Below, piece after piece: positions 35,144 to 45,354 of a stretch of DNA of 64,000 nt (position 1 is the stretch's first letter; every line of letters starts with the position of its first letter). A program made the position numbers and the translations under genes. The notes under the pieces are model-generated. The model was given only the letters and a program-made list of their open reading frames with translations. It was not told the origin of the DNA and searched no databases. Origin of the DNA: Aquirufa rosea (lineage in GTDB: Bacteria > Bacteroidota > Bacteroidia > Cytophagales > Spirosomataceae); assembly GCF_004118285.1 (NCBI RefSeq), contig NZ_SDHY01000001.1, positions 372,001 through 436,000 on the forward strand, in the 5' to 3' direction.

Positions 35144-36604
35144 ATGCGTAAAATTGATAAGCTAGTCCTCAATGCATTTTGGGGGCCATTTGTTCTTACC
35201 TTTCTAATTGTCATTTTTATTTTCCTTTTACGATTGGTCCTATTTTACTTTGCTGACTTATTTGGTAAAGATTTAGGGGCCAGCATATATCTTGAATTGT
35301 TTTTTTATTTTTCTCTAATTACTGTTCCTTTGGCTATGCCATTATCCATATTGTTATCTTCCTTGATGACATTTGGGAAATTAGGTGAGAATTTTGAACT
35401 GACTGCCTTAAAAAGTGCCGGCATATCCATTTATCGTATTTTTAGACCCATTTTTGTCTGCACGATAATCATTAGCATTTTCATGTTTTGGTTTGTCAAT
35501 GTAGCCTTGCCTTGGGCCAATTTGAAAGGCTGGAGTTTATTGTATGATATTAAAACAACAAAAACCACACTCAATATCAAGGAAGGTATTTTTTACAATG
35601 ATCTTCCGGGCTATTCCATTAAAGTGGCCAAAAAGTATCCCGACAATAAAACCTTAAAATCACTTATTATCTATGACCATACAGGAAATGACGGGAACCG
35701 ACATGTAACCTTGGCAGACTCTGCTCAGATGTATACCATTCTAGACAGAAAATACTTGATTTTCGTATTGTTTAATGGCATTGATTATATAGAAGATGCC
35801 GATAGGGGGCCAGGTATGGATTTATCTGAACTTGCTATTCATCGATTCAAGAAAAGTAAGATTGTCATGTCATTAGCAGGATTTGATTTGCAAAAAACAG
35901 AAGAAAATCAATTTGCACACCACCAAATCATGCGAAACAACAACCAATTAGCGGAAGATGCCGATTCTTTATCACGCAATATTCGTAATATGCGCAAAGG
36001 ATTCAGCTTGGCCGCCAGCGTGTATTATGTTTATTTTAGAAAACCCGTAGGCGCCTCACTACGAAGCATGAACCACAATACCGCTTGGATAGAGGCTAAA
36101 CTTGCTGAAAAATTGAAAAATAACCGGGATTTCAGAACCATGGAGGAATTGGCCAAGCAAGAAGTTCAAAATTTGATTTCTTTTGGGCAAACCAATGAAG
36201 TCAATCTTGCTGAACGAGTGACAGAATTAAAAAAGACAGATTTAGAATGGCATCATAAATTCACCAATTCCTTGGCCGTTTTAGTCATGTTTTTAATTGG
36301 CGCTCCTTTGGGAGCCATTATAAAAAAAGGAGGTTTTGGTATTCCCGTTGTCGTGGCTGTTTCATTTTTTATACTCATGTACATCATGACCCAACAAGGG
36401 GATAAAATGGCCAAAGAAGGGAAAGTATTAGTAGAGGTAGGGGCTTGGATATCCAACACCATTTTAGCGTTGATTGGAGCATATTTCCTTAAAATAGCTC
36501 TACAAGATTCTCGTCTATTTGAGTCTGATTTGTATAAAGTTTGGTGGGATAAAATAAAAACTCGCTGGGCGTTGAGGAAGCAAAAGTCCAGTCGACCAGT
36601 ATAA
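35144..36604 (+). CDS. LptF/LptG family permease (YjgP/YjgQ)
   Basis: A 486-residue LptF/G-type permease of the lipopolysaccharide export ABC transporter. It has three N-terminal membrane segments, with the start KIDKLVLNAFWGPFVLTFLIVIFIF, and the family region LAMPLSILLSSLMTFGKLGENFELTALKSAGIS, which contacts the ATPase LptB. A periplasmic beta-jellyroll follows (about 130-230), a Bacteroidota-specific helical insert (~265-365), then three C-terminal membrane segments with FLIGAPLGAIIKKGG. It is longer than E. coli LptF/G because of the insert. A single YjgP/YjgQ gene here may pair with a second one elsewhere. Confidence 0.9.
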   Translation: MRKIDKLVLNAFWGPFVLTFLIVIFIFLLRLVLFYFADLFGKDLGASIYLELFFYFSLITVPLAMPLSILLSSLMTFGKLGENFELTALKSAGISIYRIFRPIFVCTIIISIFMFWFVNVALPWANLKGWSLLYDIKTTKTTLNIKEGIFYNDLPGYSIKVAKKYPDNKTLKSLIIYDHTGNDGNRHVTLADSAQMYTILDRKYLIFVLFNGIDYIEDADRGPGMDLSELAIHRFKKSKIVMSLAGFDLQKTEENQFAHHQIMRNNNQLAEDADSLSRNIRNMRKGFSLAASVYYVYFRKPVGASLRSMNHNTAWIEAKLAEKLKNNRDFRTMEELAKQEVQNLISFGQTNEVNLAERVTELKKTDLEWHHKFTNSLAVLVMFLIGAPLGAIIKKGGFGIPVVVAVSFFILMYIMTQQGDKMAKEGKVLVEVGAWISNTILALIGAYFLKIALQDSRLFESDLYKVWWDKIKTRWALRKQKSSRPV

Positions 36605-36614
36605 ACTTAGAATA

Positions 36615-36646
36615 TTTGGAATCTTCCAACAAAATTTCTACTTTTG
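36615..36646 (+). promoter_or_regulatory. rpsO promoter
   Basis: TTTG at 36615-36618 and TACTTTTG at 36639-36646 are 20 bases apart. The rpsO ATG is at 36683, leaving a leader of about 30 bases. Confidence 0.8.
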
Positions 36647-36682
36647 CCAATTAATTTTTCACATTTTAAAAACTGGTAAAAG

Positions 36683-36958
36683 ATGTATTTGTCACCCGAG
36701 AAAAAACAAGAAATTTTTGAATCAAAAGGGAAAGCAAAGTCAAAAATCGATACTGGTTCTGCTGAATCGCAAATTGCGTTATTTACATTCAGAATCAATC
36801 ATTTGACGGAGCACCTTAAAAAGAACAAGAAAGATCACAGCACTCGCTTAGGTCTTTTGAAATTAGTTGGTAAGCGTCGTCGTTTACTTGATTACTTAAC
36901 CCGCACAGATATTACTCGTTACCGTGCTATCATTGCTGAATTGGGTATTCGTAAATAA
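36683..36958 (+). CDS. rpsO: 30S ribosomal protein S15
   Basis: A 91-residue S15, of normal length. Diagnostic blocks are [21 protein letters not shown], the [23 protein letters not shown] rRNA-binding helix pair, and the end [12 protein letters not shown]. It binds the 16S rRNA central domain early in 30S assembly. It has its own promoter and terminator, and pnp follows downstream, the same order as in many bacteria. Confidence 0.98.
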   Translation: MYLSPEKKQEIFESKGKAKSKIDTGSAESQIALFTFRINHLTEHLKKNKKDHSTRLGLLKLVGKRRRLLDYLTRTDITRYRAIIAELGIRK

Positions 36959-36966
36959 AATTAATG

Positions 36967-36995
36967 GCAGGGTTCCCAAAAGAACCCTGCTTTTT
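36967..36995 (+). terminator. rpsO terminator
   Basis: GCAGGGTTC (36967-36975) pairs with GAACCCTGC (36982-36990), loop CCAAAA, then TTTTT. It separates rpsO from pnp. Confidence 0.92.
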
Positions 36996-37070
36996 CATTG
37001 CGGTACAGTTTGAATCATCAAACAAACATCTTTTTCTACGCGCAGGGCGTAGCAATTTATTCAAAAACGT

Positions 37071-39218
37071 ATGTCATTTAACATTATTACGAAACATATT
37101 TCAATGCCTGACGGCAAGGAAATCCAAATCGAAACAGGCAAATTAGCCAAACAAGCCGATGGAGCCGTTGTTGTCAAATCAGGAAATATGATGTTATTAG
37201 CCACAGTGGTAGCTAATAAAGAGGCCAAAGAAGGAGTAGATTTCCTTCCATTATCTGTAGATTATCAAGAAAAATTTGCGTCAAACGGACGTATTCCTGG
37301 TTCTTTCCTTAAAAGAGAAGCTCGCCTTTCTGATTACGAAATTTTAATCTCCCGATTGGTTGACCGCGCTTTGCGCCCAACTTTTCCGGATGATTACCAT
37401 GCTGATGTACAAGTACTAATCAATTTAATTTCTGCCGATGCTGAGGTTTTGCCGGACGCATTTGTAGGTTTAGCAGCGGCCGCTGCTTTAGCTGTATCAG
37501 ATATTCCTTTTAATGGTCCTATATCAGAGGTGCGTATCGCTAAAATCAATGGAGAATATAAAGTTAATCCGAGTGCCAGCGAATTAGAAGGTGCTAGCTT
37601 AGAATTGATTGTAGCTGCCAATGAAAATGATATTTTAATGGTAGAAGGAGAGGGAGATGAAGTTTCTGAAGCGGAAATGTTAGAAGCTTTAAAAATTGCG
37701 CATGATGCCATCAAATTACAGTGTGCAGTATTAAAAGATTTAACAATTGCTACAGGTAAAACAGAAAAACGTGCTTATTCTCATGAAACTCATGATGAAG
37801 AGTTACGGGCTGAATTATGGAACAACTATTATGACAAATATTTGGCTGTAGCCAAGCAAGCAAATCCTAAAAAAGAAGATCGTAAAGCAGCTTTCAAGGC
37901 CATTGTAGATGAATACATCGCTTCCTTGCCTGAAGACCACACGGTTAACTTAGCACTAGCGAAACACTATTTCCACGACATTGAAAAAGAAGCGGCTCGC
38001 CAATTGGTATTACAAGAGCGCTATCGTTTAGATGGCCGTAAATTGAACGAGATTCGTCAAATCACTTGCGAGGTAGATTATTTACCTACTCCGCACGGTT
38101 CATCCGTATTTACTCGTGGTGAGACCCAATCTTTAACAACAGTAACTTTGGGAACTAAGATGGATGAGCAAATCATCGATCAGCCTATGACCCAAGGTTA
38201 TAATAAGTTTATGTTACACTATAACTTCCCTGGTTTCTCTACAGGGGAGGTGAAGCCAAATCGTGGGGTAGGGCGTCGTGAGGTAGGACATGGTAACTTA
38301 GCCATGCGTGCGATTAAGAAAGTACTTCCAAATTTGGACGAATTCCCTTACACTCTTCGCATTGTGTCTGATATCTTGGAATCCAATGGTTCATCTTCCA
38401 TGGCCACTGTATGTGCAGGAACATTAGCATTGATGGATGCTGGCGTTAAAATTAAGGCTCCGGTTTCCGGTATAGCTATGGGATTAATCTCTGATTCGAA
38501 AACTGGCAAATATGCAGTTCTTTCGGATATTTTAGGGGATGAAGATCACTTAGGTGATATGGACTTCAAAGTAACAGGTACTGAAAACGGAATTACGGCT
38601 TGCCAAATGGACATAAAAGTACAAGGACTTTCCTATGAAGTTTTAGTGGAAGCCTTAGCTCAAGCTAAAGAAGGTCGTCTTCACATCTTGAATGAGATGA
38701 AGAAAGCTATTCCGCAAGTGAGAGAAGATTTCAAACCACAGACTCCTCGTGCAACAGTTATCAAGATCATGAAAGATCAAATTGGTGCTGTCATTGGACC
38801 CGGCGGAAAAGTAGTTCAAGATATTCAAAAACAATCTGGAGCCACCGTAACTATTGAAGAAAAAGAAGATGGTGGTTATGTAAGCGTATTCTCCTCCAAT
38901 GGGGCTGCTATGGAGCATGCTGTAAGAATGATCAAAGGAATCGTAACTATTCCTGAGGTGGGTGAGGTATACGAAGGTAAAGTGAAAAACATTCAAGCAT
39001 TTGGTGCTTTTGTGGAATTTTTACCTGGAAAAGATGGTTTACTACATATCTCTGAAATTTCATGGGATCGCATTGAAACCATGGATGGCGTATTTAAAGA
39101 AGGAGATAAAGTGAAAGTAAAATTGGTAGAGATAGACAAGAAAACAGGAAAATTCCGTTTATCTGCTAAAGTACTTTTACCGAAACCAGAACGTAGCTCA
39201 GAAAATTCTGACAACTAA
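37071..39218 (+). CDS. pnp: Polynucleotide phosphorylase
   Basis: A 715-residue PNPase, a 3'-to-5' phosphorolytic exoribonuclease of the RNA degradation machinery. Two RNase PH domains occupy roughly residues 10-230 and 310-550 ([64 protein letters not shown]). A helical linker lies between, then a KH domain ([20 protein letters not shown]) and an S1 domain ([32 protein letters not shown]). All catalytic regions appear intact. It follows rpsO after a terminator and about 75 bases. Confidence 0.98.
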   Translation: MSFNIITKHISMPDGKEIQIETGKLAKQADGAVVVKSGNMMLLATVVANKEAKEGVDFLPLSVDYQEKFASNGRIPGSFLKREARLSDYEILISRLVDRALRPTFPDDYHADVQVLINLISADAEVLPDAFVGLAAAAALAVSDIPFNGPISEVRIAKINGEYKVNPSASELEGASLELIVAANENDILMVEGEGDEVSEAEMLEALKIAHDAIKLQCAVLKDLTIATGKTEKRAYSHETHDEELRAELWNNYYDKYLAVAKQANPKKEDRKAAFKAIVDEYIASLPEDHTVNLALAKHYFHDIEKEAARQLVLQERYRLDGRKLNEIRQITCEVDYLPTPHGSSVFTRGETQSLTTVTLGTKMDEQIIDQPMTQGYNKFMLHYNFPGFSTGEVKPNRGVGRREVGHGNLAMRAIKKVLPNLDEFPYTLRIVSDILESNGSSSMATVCAGTLALMDAGVKIKAPVSGIAMGLISDSKTGKYAVLSDILGDEDHLGDMDFKVTGTENGITACQMDIKVQGLSYEVLVEALAQAKEGRLHILNEMKKAIPQVREDFKPQTPRATVIKIMKDQIGAVIGPGGKVVQDIQKQSGATVTIEEKEDGGYVSVFSSNGAAMEHAVRMIKGIVTIPEVGEVYEGKVKNIQAFGAFVEFLPGKDGLLHISEISWDRIETMDGVFKEGDKVKVKLVEIDKKTGKFRLSAKVLLPKPERSSENSDN

Positions 39219-39277
39219 TTAGTTATTTCGTGGGTTATGTGTAAATATAACCTACTTTCAATCATTTGTAAGCCCTT

Positions 39278-40141
39278 ATGAGACAGCTAAAAATTAGCAA
39301 ACAGATTACCAACAGGGAGAGTCAATCGCTCGACAAATACCTACAGGAAATAGGCAAGGTGGATTTGTTGACCCCAGATGAGGAAGTTATTCTCGCTCAG
39401 AAAATTAGAGATGGAGATCAATTATCCTTAGAGCGTCTCACAAAAGCCAATTTACGCTTTGTAGTGTCCGTAGCTAAACAATATCAAAATCAAGGTCTTA
39501 GTCTTGGTGACTTGATTAATGAGGGAAATTTAGGTTTAATTAAAGCCGCGCAGCGATTCGATGAAACTCGTGGATTTAAATTTATTTCTTATGCGGTATG
39601 GTGGATTCGTCAATCTATCCTTCAAGCCTTAGCAGAACAATCTCGTATCGTTCGTCTACCGCTTAACCGCGTTGGTTCTTTGAATAAAATTTCTAAAACA
39701 TTCTCTGAACTAGAGCAAAAATTCGAGCGTGAGCCATCACCAGAAGAATTAGCCGAAGTATTGGAAATTTCAACCGGTGAGGTGGTAGATACCTTGAAAA
39801 TCTCAGGTCGCCATGTCTCTATGGATGCTCCATTCGTTCAAGGGGAAGAAAATTCCTTATTGGATGTATTGGAAAATGACTCGGAAGATAAGCCTGATTC
39901 AGGCTTAATCAATGATTCTCTTCGTAGAGAGGTACAACGTGCCTTATCTACCTTGACTCAGCGTGAGGCAGATGTGGTAACACTTTACTTTGGATTAAAC
40001 GGTGAACATGCTATGACGCTGGAGGAAATTGGAGAAAAATTCAATTTAACTCGTGAACGTGTAAGACAAATCAAAGAAAAAGCGATTCGTCGTCTACGCC
40101 ACACCTCAAGAAGCAAAGCCTTGAAAACGTATCTTGGATAA
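39278..40141 (+). CDS. rpoD: Primary RNA polymerase sigma factor (sigma-70 family)
   Basis: A 287-residue sigma-70 of the short Bacteroidota type: it lacks region 1.1 and the large non-conserved insert of E. coli RpoD. Region 1.2 begins [20 protein letters not shown]. Region 2 has [29 protein letters not shown] and [19 protein letters not shown]; region 3 has [14 protein letters not shown]; region 4 has the helix-turn-helix [28 protein letters not shown]. It recognises the TAnnTTTG promoters seen across this window. A terminator lies directly after the stop. Confidence 0.96.
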   Translation: MRQLKISKQITNRESQSLDKYLQEIGKVDLLTPDEEVILAQKIRDGDQLSLERLTKANLRFVVSVAKQYQNQGLSLGDLINEGNLGLIKAAQRFDETRGFKFISYAVWWIRQSILQALAEQSRIVRLPLNRVGSLNKISKTFSELEQKFEREPSPEELAEVLEISTGEVVDTLKISGRHVSMDAPFVQGEENSLLDVLENDSEDKPDSGLINDSLRREVQRALSTLTQREADVVTLYFGLNGEHAMTLEEIGEKFNLTRERVRQIKEKAIRRLRHTSRSKALKTYLG

Positions 40142-40146
40142 TTTTA

Positions 40147-40170
40147 AAAGCCTCTCACGAGGCTTTTTTT
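40147..40170 (+). terminator. Terminator after the sigma factor gene
   Basis: AAAGCCTC pairs with GAGGCTTT around TCAC, followed by a T run to 40170. The menD start codon begins only 4 bases later. Confidence 0.88.
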
Positions 40171-40174
40171 ACCT

Positions 40175-41863
40175 ATGGCCTTTCCGTCTGGACTAGTTGA
40201 ATTAATTGAAGTTTTTAGCCAACATGGTGTAAAACAAGCTGTTATTTGCCCAGGTTCTAGAAATGCACCTATTATGCTGGCCCTCAGCCGTAATCCTGCT
40301 ATTGAGTCCTTTTCTATCAGTGATGAACGCTCTGCCGGATTTTTTGCATTAGGTCTAGCCTTACACAGTAAGTTACCTGTCATACTCTGCTGTACCTCTG
40401 GATCTGCGGCACTAAATATGGCTCCTGCTATTGCTGAAGCCTATTTTTTGGAAGTTCCACTTATCGTATTAACTGCCGATAGACCGAATGAATGGATAGG
40501 GCAGTGGGATGGCCAAACTATTTACCAAGAAAGAATATTTGGTGCTCATGCCAAACAATATTTCAGCTATTCTACCCGATCACATGCCACTACGGATGAA
40601 TTGTGGCATCGGAATAGAATTGCAAACAATGCCTTTTGGACAGCATTTTTAGGCCCTCAGGGTCCTGTTCAAATCAATATACCCATCCATGAACCATTTT
40701 ACCCAGAAAAAGGAGCAGCATTACCCGTCGCCGAGCCTATCAGGAAAATACATCATTGGAAAACTCCGAAATCACTTAGCCCATCCATGAAGACCTTTAT
40801 TCAACGACAAGTTAGCGTTTCGAATAAAATCTTAATTACCTTGGGCCAAATGCCGCTAAATCCAGCCATTCAGGAATTCATACAGCAATTGATGGAAAAT
40901 GGAATTCCTGTTGTTGGAGATGCCGTGGCTAATGCTAATGGACTGGCTTTTGAAAGCCATGATTTGATTTTAGCCAATACAAAAAATTGGGAAAGTCTTC
41001 AGCCTGATTTACATATTCACCTGGGAAAAAGCTTCGTAACGAAAAGAATCAAACAATTCCTACGCTCGAACGCAGACAAGCAAGAATGGCAGATTAATCC
41101 TAATCCTCAAGCACTGATGGCTGACCCATTCAAAGGACTGGGCCATTTATGGGAAGTGGACGAGGAAGAGTTTTTGAAAGAATTGGTGCATTTAAATGTA
41201 TCCAACCAACAAAAATCTTATTTCCAAACTTGGAAAAATGCCAATGAACAGGTACAAATTCTTCAAGATAAAAAGCTTGATTTTTGGAATGAACTTATTG
41301 CATTTAAGAAAATATCTCAAGCCATTCCAAAAGAAAACGCAGAAATACACGTTGCTAATTCATTGGCTGTCAGGTATTTAAATTGGATTAAATTCGTTCC
41401 AAAAGGAATAGAGGTTTTTGCCAATCGGGGTACTTCAGGTATTGATGGTTGTTTAAGTACTGCCGTAGGAGGTGCCCAGAATAATAGCCAATTGGTAATA
41501 TCCATTATAGGAGATGTGGCCTTCCAATACGACAAAAATGCCTTGTGGAATAATTACGTTCCTAAAAATTTGCGAATCATCTTGATGAACAATCAAGGAG
41601 GTGGAATTTTCAGGAATTTAGAAGGTGCCAAAGATCTACCTGAATTGGATATATTCATGGAAACTCAGCAGAATTTTAGAGCAGATAATATCGCTAAAGA
41701 TGCGGGCATTCAATACATTTCTGTTAAAAATGAAATGGAATTGACAGAAGGACTAAAAGAATTTTTTCAAGCCAGCGAACACGCCATACTGATGGAAATT
41801 GAAACCAACTCCATCAGCAATGCCGAAGCATTAGCCCAATACATGAGCCTATTTAAGGGCTAG
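40175..41863 (+). CDS. menD: SEPHCHC synthase (menaquinone biosynthesis)
   Basis: A 562-residue thiamine-diphosphate enzyme that joins isochorismate and 2-oxoglutarate in menaquinone synthesis. It has VICPGSRNAPIMLAL, the catalytic ThDP glutamate in ISDERSAGFFALGLA, CCTSGSAALNMAPAIAEAYF, TADRPNEW and the ThDP/Mg region VISIIGDVAFQYDKNALWNN...NNQGGGIF. The start codon sits 4 bases past the sigma-factor terminator, with no room for a separate promoter. Expression would need read-through or an initiation site inside the upstream gene. The 3' end overlaps the convergent TPR lipoprotein gene by 15 bases. No other men gene is nearby. Confidence 0.95.
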   Translation: MAFPSGLVELIEVFSQHGVKQAVICPGSRNAPIMLALSRNPAIESFSISDERSAGFFALGLALHSKLPVILCCTSGSAALNMAPAIAEAYFLEVPLIVLTADRPNEWIGQWDGQTIYQERIFGAHAKQYFSYSTRSHATTDELWHRNRIANNAFWTAFLGPQGPVQINIPIHEPFYPEKGAALPVAEPIRKIHHWKTPKSLSPSMKTFIQRQVSVSNKILITLGQMPLNPAIQEFIQQLMENGIPVVGDAVANANGLAFESHDLILANTKNWESLQPDLHIHLGKSFVTKRIKQFLRSNADKQEWQINPNPQALMADPFKGLGHLWEVDEEEFLKELVHLNVSNQQKSYFQTWKNANEQVQILQDKKLDFWNELIAFKKISQAIPKENAEIHVANSLAVRYLNWIKFVPKGIEVFANRGTSGIDGCLSTAVGGAQNNSQLVISIIGDVAFQYDKNALWNNYVPKNLRIILMNNQGGGIFRNLEGAKDLPELDIFMETQQNFRADNIAKDAGIQYISVKNEMELTEGLKEFFQASEHAILMEIETNSISNAEALAQYMSLFKG

Positions 41864-42604
41864 TTCCTTATTGATTTTCTCTAAATTTTTTAAAAACAAG
41901 GCATTATTAGGCTCAATTTCTAAAGCTTTTCTTACCCACTTTTCGGCAAGTTTCCATTGACGTCTTTCAATCTCCAAATAACCTAAGTTATTATAAATCA
42001 AGTGCTTATACTTTCCTTTTGTCAAAGCATGTCGAAATGATTTTTCTGCTAAATCCAACTCGCCTATGGTTTGTAATACAACCCCCTTATTGATAAGAGC
42101 TTCTACGGAATTAGTATCCAATTGTATGGCTTTTTCATATGAGGCCAAAGCCTGATTGTTCATTTCCTTTTCAAAAAATATATCCCCTTGTAAACGATGA
42201 CAGGCAGAGGAATCTGGTAAAAGCTTGACCAATTTTTGGGCTTCTTGCTCTGCCTCATCCAAGCGCTTCATACTTTGAAGCATTTCTACTTTTTTATATA
42301 AAGCAGGTCCAAACTTCGCATCCAAAGCCACTGCTTCTGAAAAATCGTTCAATGCCTCTTCATTTTTCTCCAATTGTTCATAGATCAAACCACGGTTATA
42401 ATAAGCATCCGAAAAATCATTCTTCTTTAAAATAGCTTCATTATACCATTTAATAGCCTCATAATACTCCTTTTCCTTAAACTTTTGATTTCCCCGAAAG
42501 AAAAACTGCGTAGCCTCCTTTTTATCCTTTTCTGAATCACAAGAGCTAATCCCAAAGATAATGAAGAGGCTGAAAAAGGGGAGAATACGTGATGAGATGG
42601 ACAT
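41849..42604 (-). CDS. TPR lipoprotein
   Basis: A 251-residue lipoprotein: signal sequence FSLFIIFGISSC with the lipobox cysteine at about residue 22. It is followed by six or so tetratricopeptide repeats (EAIKWYNEAILKKNDFSDAYYNRG, EALNDFSEAVALDAKFGPALYK, QALASYEKAIQLDTNSVEAL and later units). TPRs make protein-binding surfaces; the partner is unknown. It converges on menD with a 15-base overlap and is divergent from the cyclophilin gene with an 89-base gap. Confidence 0.85.
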   Translation of the reverse strand: MSISSRILPFFSLFIIFGISSCDSEKDKKEATQFFFRGNQKFKEKEYYEAIKWYNEAILKKNDFSDAYYNRGLIYEQLEKNEEALNDFSEAVALDAKFGPALYKKVEMLQSMKRLDEAEQEAQKLVKLLPDSSACHRLQGDIFFEKEMNNQALASYEKAIQLDTNSVEALINKGVVLQTIGELDLAEKSFRHALTKGKYKHLIYNNLGYLEIERRQWKLAEKWVRKALEIEPNNALFLKNLEKINKELALK

Positions 42605-42693
42605 ATGGCGGTTATGGTTTGGGCGAATAAAGAATTCAATTTAAAAAAATCAAATTTCATTCGCATCTTTGTGCCTCAAAAATAAATGAAATT

Positions 42694-43137
42694 ATGGCAT
42701 ACGCAGAAATGTTAACCGACAAAGGGTTAATGAAAATTGAATTTTATGAGCAAGATGCTCCCATTCACGTAAAAAACTTCATTGATTTATCTAAAAAAGG
42801 CTATTATGATGGAGTAACATTTCACCGAGTAATTCCTGATTTTGTGATTCAAGGAGGAGATCCTACAGGAACTGGCGCAGGTGGACCAGGTTATACCATT
42901 CCCTGTGAATTAAGTGGTAATAATCAATACCATGACCGTGGTGTTTTATCCATGGCACACCGTGGACCTAATACGGGTGGTTCTCAGTTCTTTATTTGTC
43001 ATTCTAGAAACAACACCGCACATTTAGACCGTAAACACACATGTTTTGGTAAAGTGGTAGAAGGATTAGAGGTGATTGATTTAATTCGTCAGGGCGACAA
43101 AATTCAAAGCATCACCATCATAGAAGAAGAGGCTTAG
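42694..43137 (+). CDS. Cyclophilin-type peptidyl-prolyl isomerase
   Basis: A 147-residue cytoplasmic cyclophilin (no signal peptide). It has the core blocks KNFIDLSKKGYYDGVTFHRVIPDFVIQGGDPTGTGAGGPGY, LSMAHRGPNTGGSQFFI and HLDRKHTCFGKVVEGLEVID. The catalytic arginine in FHRV and the FF of SQFFI are present. It catalyses cis-trans isomerisation at proline bonds. The next gene starts 4 bases after the stop. Confidence 0.95.
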   Translation: MAYAEMLTDKGLMKIEFYEQDAPIHVKNFIDLSKKGYYDGVTFHRVIPDFVIQGGDPTGTGAGGPGYTIPCELSGNNQYHDRGVLSMAHRGPNTGGSQFFICHSRNNTAHLDRKHTCFGKVVEGLEVIDLIRQGDKIQSITIIEEEA

Positions 43138-43140
43138 GAT

Positions 43141-43377
43141 ATGCATTTCATCAAAGAAATTCCCCACGATTCCATGCGAATTTCCTTGTTTGAATGGAAT
43201 TCCAAATACATCCTGAAATTTGAAGCTCCCAATTTGGAGCAGAGTTACAAATTTTCGGTATTGGACTTTTCTTCCCAAAAAGAAATAGAGGAGCTAGCAA
43301 AAAGCTCCTCTTTTCAAGAATTTGTACTACAAAATTTTCATTCCATGTACAATGAAATGAATAAGCATTTAGATTAA
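43141..43377 (+). CDS. Small conserved-looking protein of unknown function
   Basis: A 78-residue protein that I cannot assign. It starts MHFIKEIPHDSMRISLFEWN, has alternating beta-like strands (YILKFEAPNLEQSYKFSV) and ends in an amphipathic helix (FVLQNFHSMYNEMNKHLD). It has no signal peptide or metal motif. A GGAT-type ribosome site precedes the ATG. It lies 4 bases after the cyclophilin gene and is probably co-translated with it. Its stop TAA overlaps the stop of the convergent M61 peptidase gene. Confidence 0.75.
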   Translation: MHFIKEIPHDSMRISLFEWNSKYILKFEAPNLEQSYKFSVLDFSSQKEIEELAKSSSFQEFVLQNFHSMYNEMNKHLD

Positions 43378-45173
43378 ATATTCTTACCCAACCACTTCAT
43401 TCTCAATTCCTTCTGACTATCAGTCAAGTGCTCCATAGGGCTAATTTTGAAGGCAGCTATCGTTGATTTACCTAAAGGCACAGCCAGGGTTCTTTCTAAG
43501 CCATCTCGACGAACCGTAAATAGGATAGTATCACCAACCTTTTTGTCCTTCATAGTTTTCTCAAGATTCTCAAATGTATCTGAATTAACTTTTAAAATCT
43601 CATCACCTACATTTAAACCAAAATCATAGGCCGAACTTCCACGAACCACACTTGTTATTTTTCCAGCTGCTACTGTAATACCTAAGAATGGTTGTGTTTT
43701 ACCTTGATTACTATCTGACCATTCATAACCAACTTCTTTTAACAATGCGGCATAGTCAGGAGTAGCTGTTCCGTAAATATATTTTTCAAACATGGATTTA
43801 GCAGAAACACCAGCTACTTTAGAGAACGCATTCTCCAGCTCTGCATCTGTAAAACCACGCTGTAATTTCACATAATAATTTTGATATAAATAACGGAAAA
43901 CATCATCTAAGCTAGCCTTTCCTTTGGTTTGTTGGATGATCCATAGATTGAATACAGTGCCCAAAACAGAACCTTTGGAATAATATGAAATGCTGGAATT
44001 ACGACTATTCTCGTTTGGACGATAATATTTTATCCATGCATCCCAAGAAGAAGATGCTGCAGACTCCACCTTGTTACCTGGTTGATTTTCAACAGATGAA
44101 ATTTCATCAGCTACGCCTTTTAAGTAGGCCTCTGTAGTAGTTTGACCTGAACGCTGTAAGATTAAGGCTCCATAATAGGATGTCATACCTTCAGATAACC
44201 ACAAATTGTGTGTATAATTTTCATTTTCATAATCAAAAGGTCCTAAAGCCTTTGGACGGATACGCTTCACGTTCCATAAGTGGAAATATTCATGAGAAAG
44301 AAGTCCTAAAATGCCATGATATCCACTTTCAGTTTCATAAGCTGCTCTGGATACTTGACAAGTCGTTGAATTTAAATGCTCCAATCCACCTGAACCCCTT
44401 AACAAATTATGAACGATGAATAAATATTGATCACATGGATGAACACCGATCACCTTGGCTGCCTCTTCACACATTTTCTTGACATCAGCGATGAATTTAG
44501 TAGTATCTACTTTGGCCGGACCATAAAAAGCAATTTGATGAGGGATATTTCCAACTTTAAACTGAAACACTTGATGGTTTCCTATTTCAATCGGAGAGTC
44601 AATCAACTCATCCAAATCCTTGGCAATAAATACATGTTCAGCATGTTGTTTTAAGGCAGTAGAAATACGCTGAAATGATTTATGAGGGTTAATTTTTACC
44701 CATTGAGCTTGATTTGAAAACTCCTTTACATATAAAAGGACAGAAGCTGGATTGATGTACCCATGCGTATCATCTAAAAAAGAAGTTCGAACAGATAACT
44801 CAAAAGCATATACGTCATAAGAAATAGTGACTTGCTTTTGTCCTTTCGACAAATACACACGCCAGGTATTTTTATTGATTTTCTCAACAGGTACCGCTTG
44901 ACCATTTTTCTCTGTCGTTAGGCTTTCCACATTTCTAGCAAATTCACGAATCAAGTAGGATCCTGGAGTCCATGCAGCCATTTTAAAATCTACAAATGGT
45001 TTATTCCATTGCGCTTGACTAAGTTCAAGAGTTGTTTTCACTTGAAAGTAATGTGTATGTGGAGCGGCCATACTAATCTCATGTCGCAAAATAGGAGAGG
45101 CTCCCATACTTAATAGGTTGATTCCCAATAAAAACAGGGAAAATGTCAAGAAGAATTTAGTAAATTTTGTCAT
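43374..45173 (-). CDS. M61 family metallopeptidase with PDZ domain, exported
   Basis: A 599-residue glycyl-aminopeptidase-type protein. The signal peptide is FFLTFSLFLLGINLLSMGAS. An N-terminal beta domain (to ~200) precedes the catalytic gluzincin domain with HEYFH (residues ~294-298) and the downstream zinc glutamate in LWLSEGMTSYYG. A PDZ domain lies near 490-570 (PFLGITVAAGKITSVVRGSSAYDFGLNVGDEIL). M61 enzymes cleave N-terminal glycine or alanine in small peptides. The gene is divergent from the large TPR gene with a 181-base gap. Confidence 0.92.
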   Translation of the reverse strand: MTKFTKFFLTFSLFLLGINLLSMGASPILRHEISMAAPHTHYFQVKTTLELSQAQWNKPFVDFKMAAWTPGSYLIREFARNVESLTTEKNGQAVPVEKINKNTWRVYLSKGQKQVTISYDVYAFELSVRTSFLDDTHGYINPASVLLYVKEFSNQAQWVKINPHKSFQRISTALKQHAEHVFIAKDLDELIDSPIEIGNHQVFQFKVGNIPHQIAFYGPAKVDTTKFIADVKKMCEEAAKVIGVHPCDQYLFIVHNLLRGSGGLEHLNSTTCQVSRAAYETESGYHGILGLLSHEYFHLWNVKRIRPKALGPFDYENENYTHNLWLSEGMTSYYGALILQRSGQTTTEAYLKGVADEISSVENQPGNKVESAASSSWDAWIKYYRPNENSRNSSISYYSKGSVLGTVFNLWIIQQTKGKASLDDVFRYLYQNYYVKLQRGFTDAELENAFSKVAGVSAKSMFEKYIYGTATPDYAALLKEVGYEWSDSNQGKTQPFLGITVAAGKITSVVRGSSAYDFGLNVGDEILKVNSDTFENLEKTMKDKKVGDTILFTVRRDGLERTLAVPLGKSTIAAFKISPMEHLTDSQKELRMKWLGKNI

Positions 45174-45354
45174 ATAGTTTTAAAAATTAAACGTTGATCA
45201 GGTGCAAAAGGTAAAGATAAGAAAATAGGCTTAATCAAACGAATATTGAGGATTGTATCCCCAAATTTGCCTAAATAAATTGATTAGTCGCTACAATTAT
45301 TCGGAAGAAAAATCGTATTATTGTAGTAATTGAGAATGCTGTAACCTTCAACTA

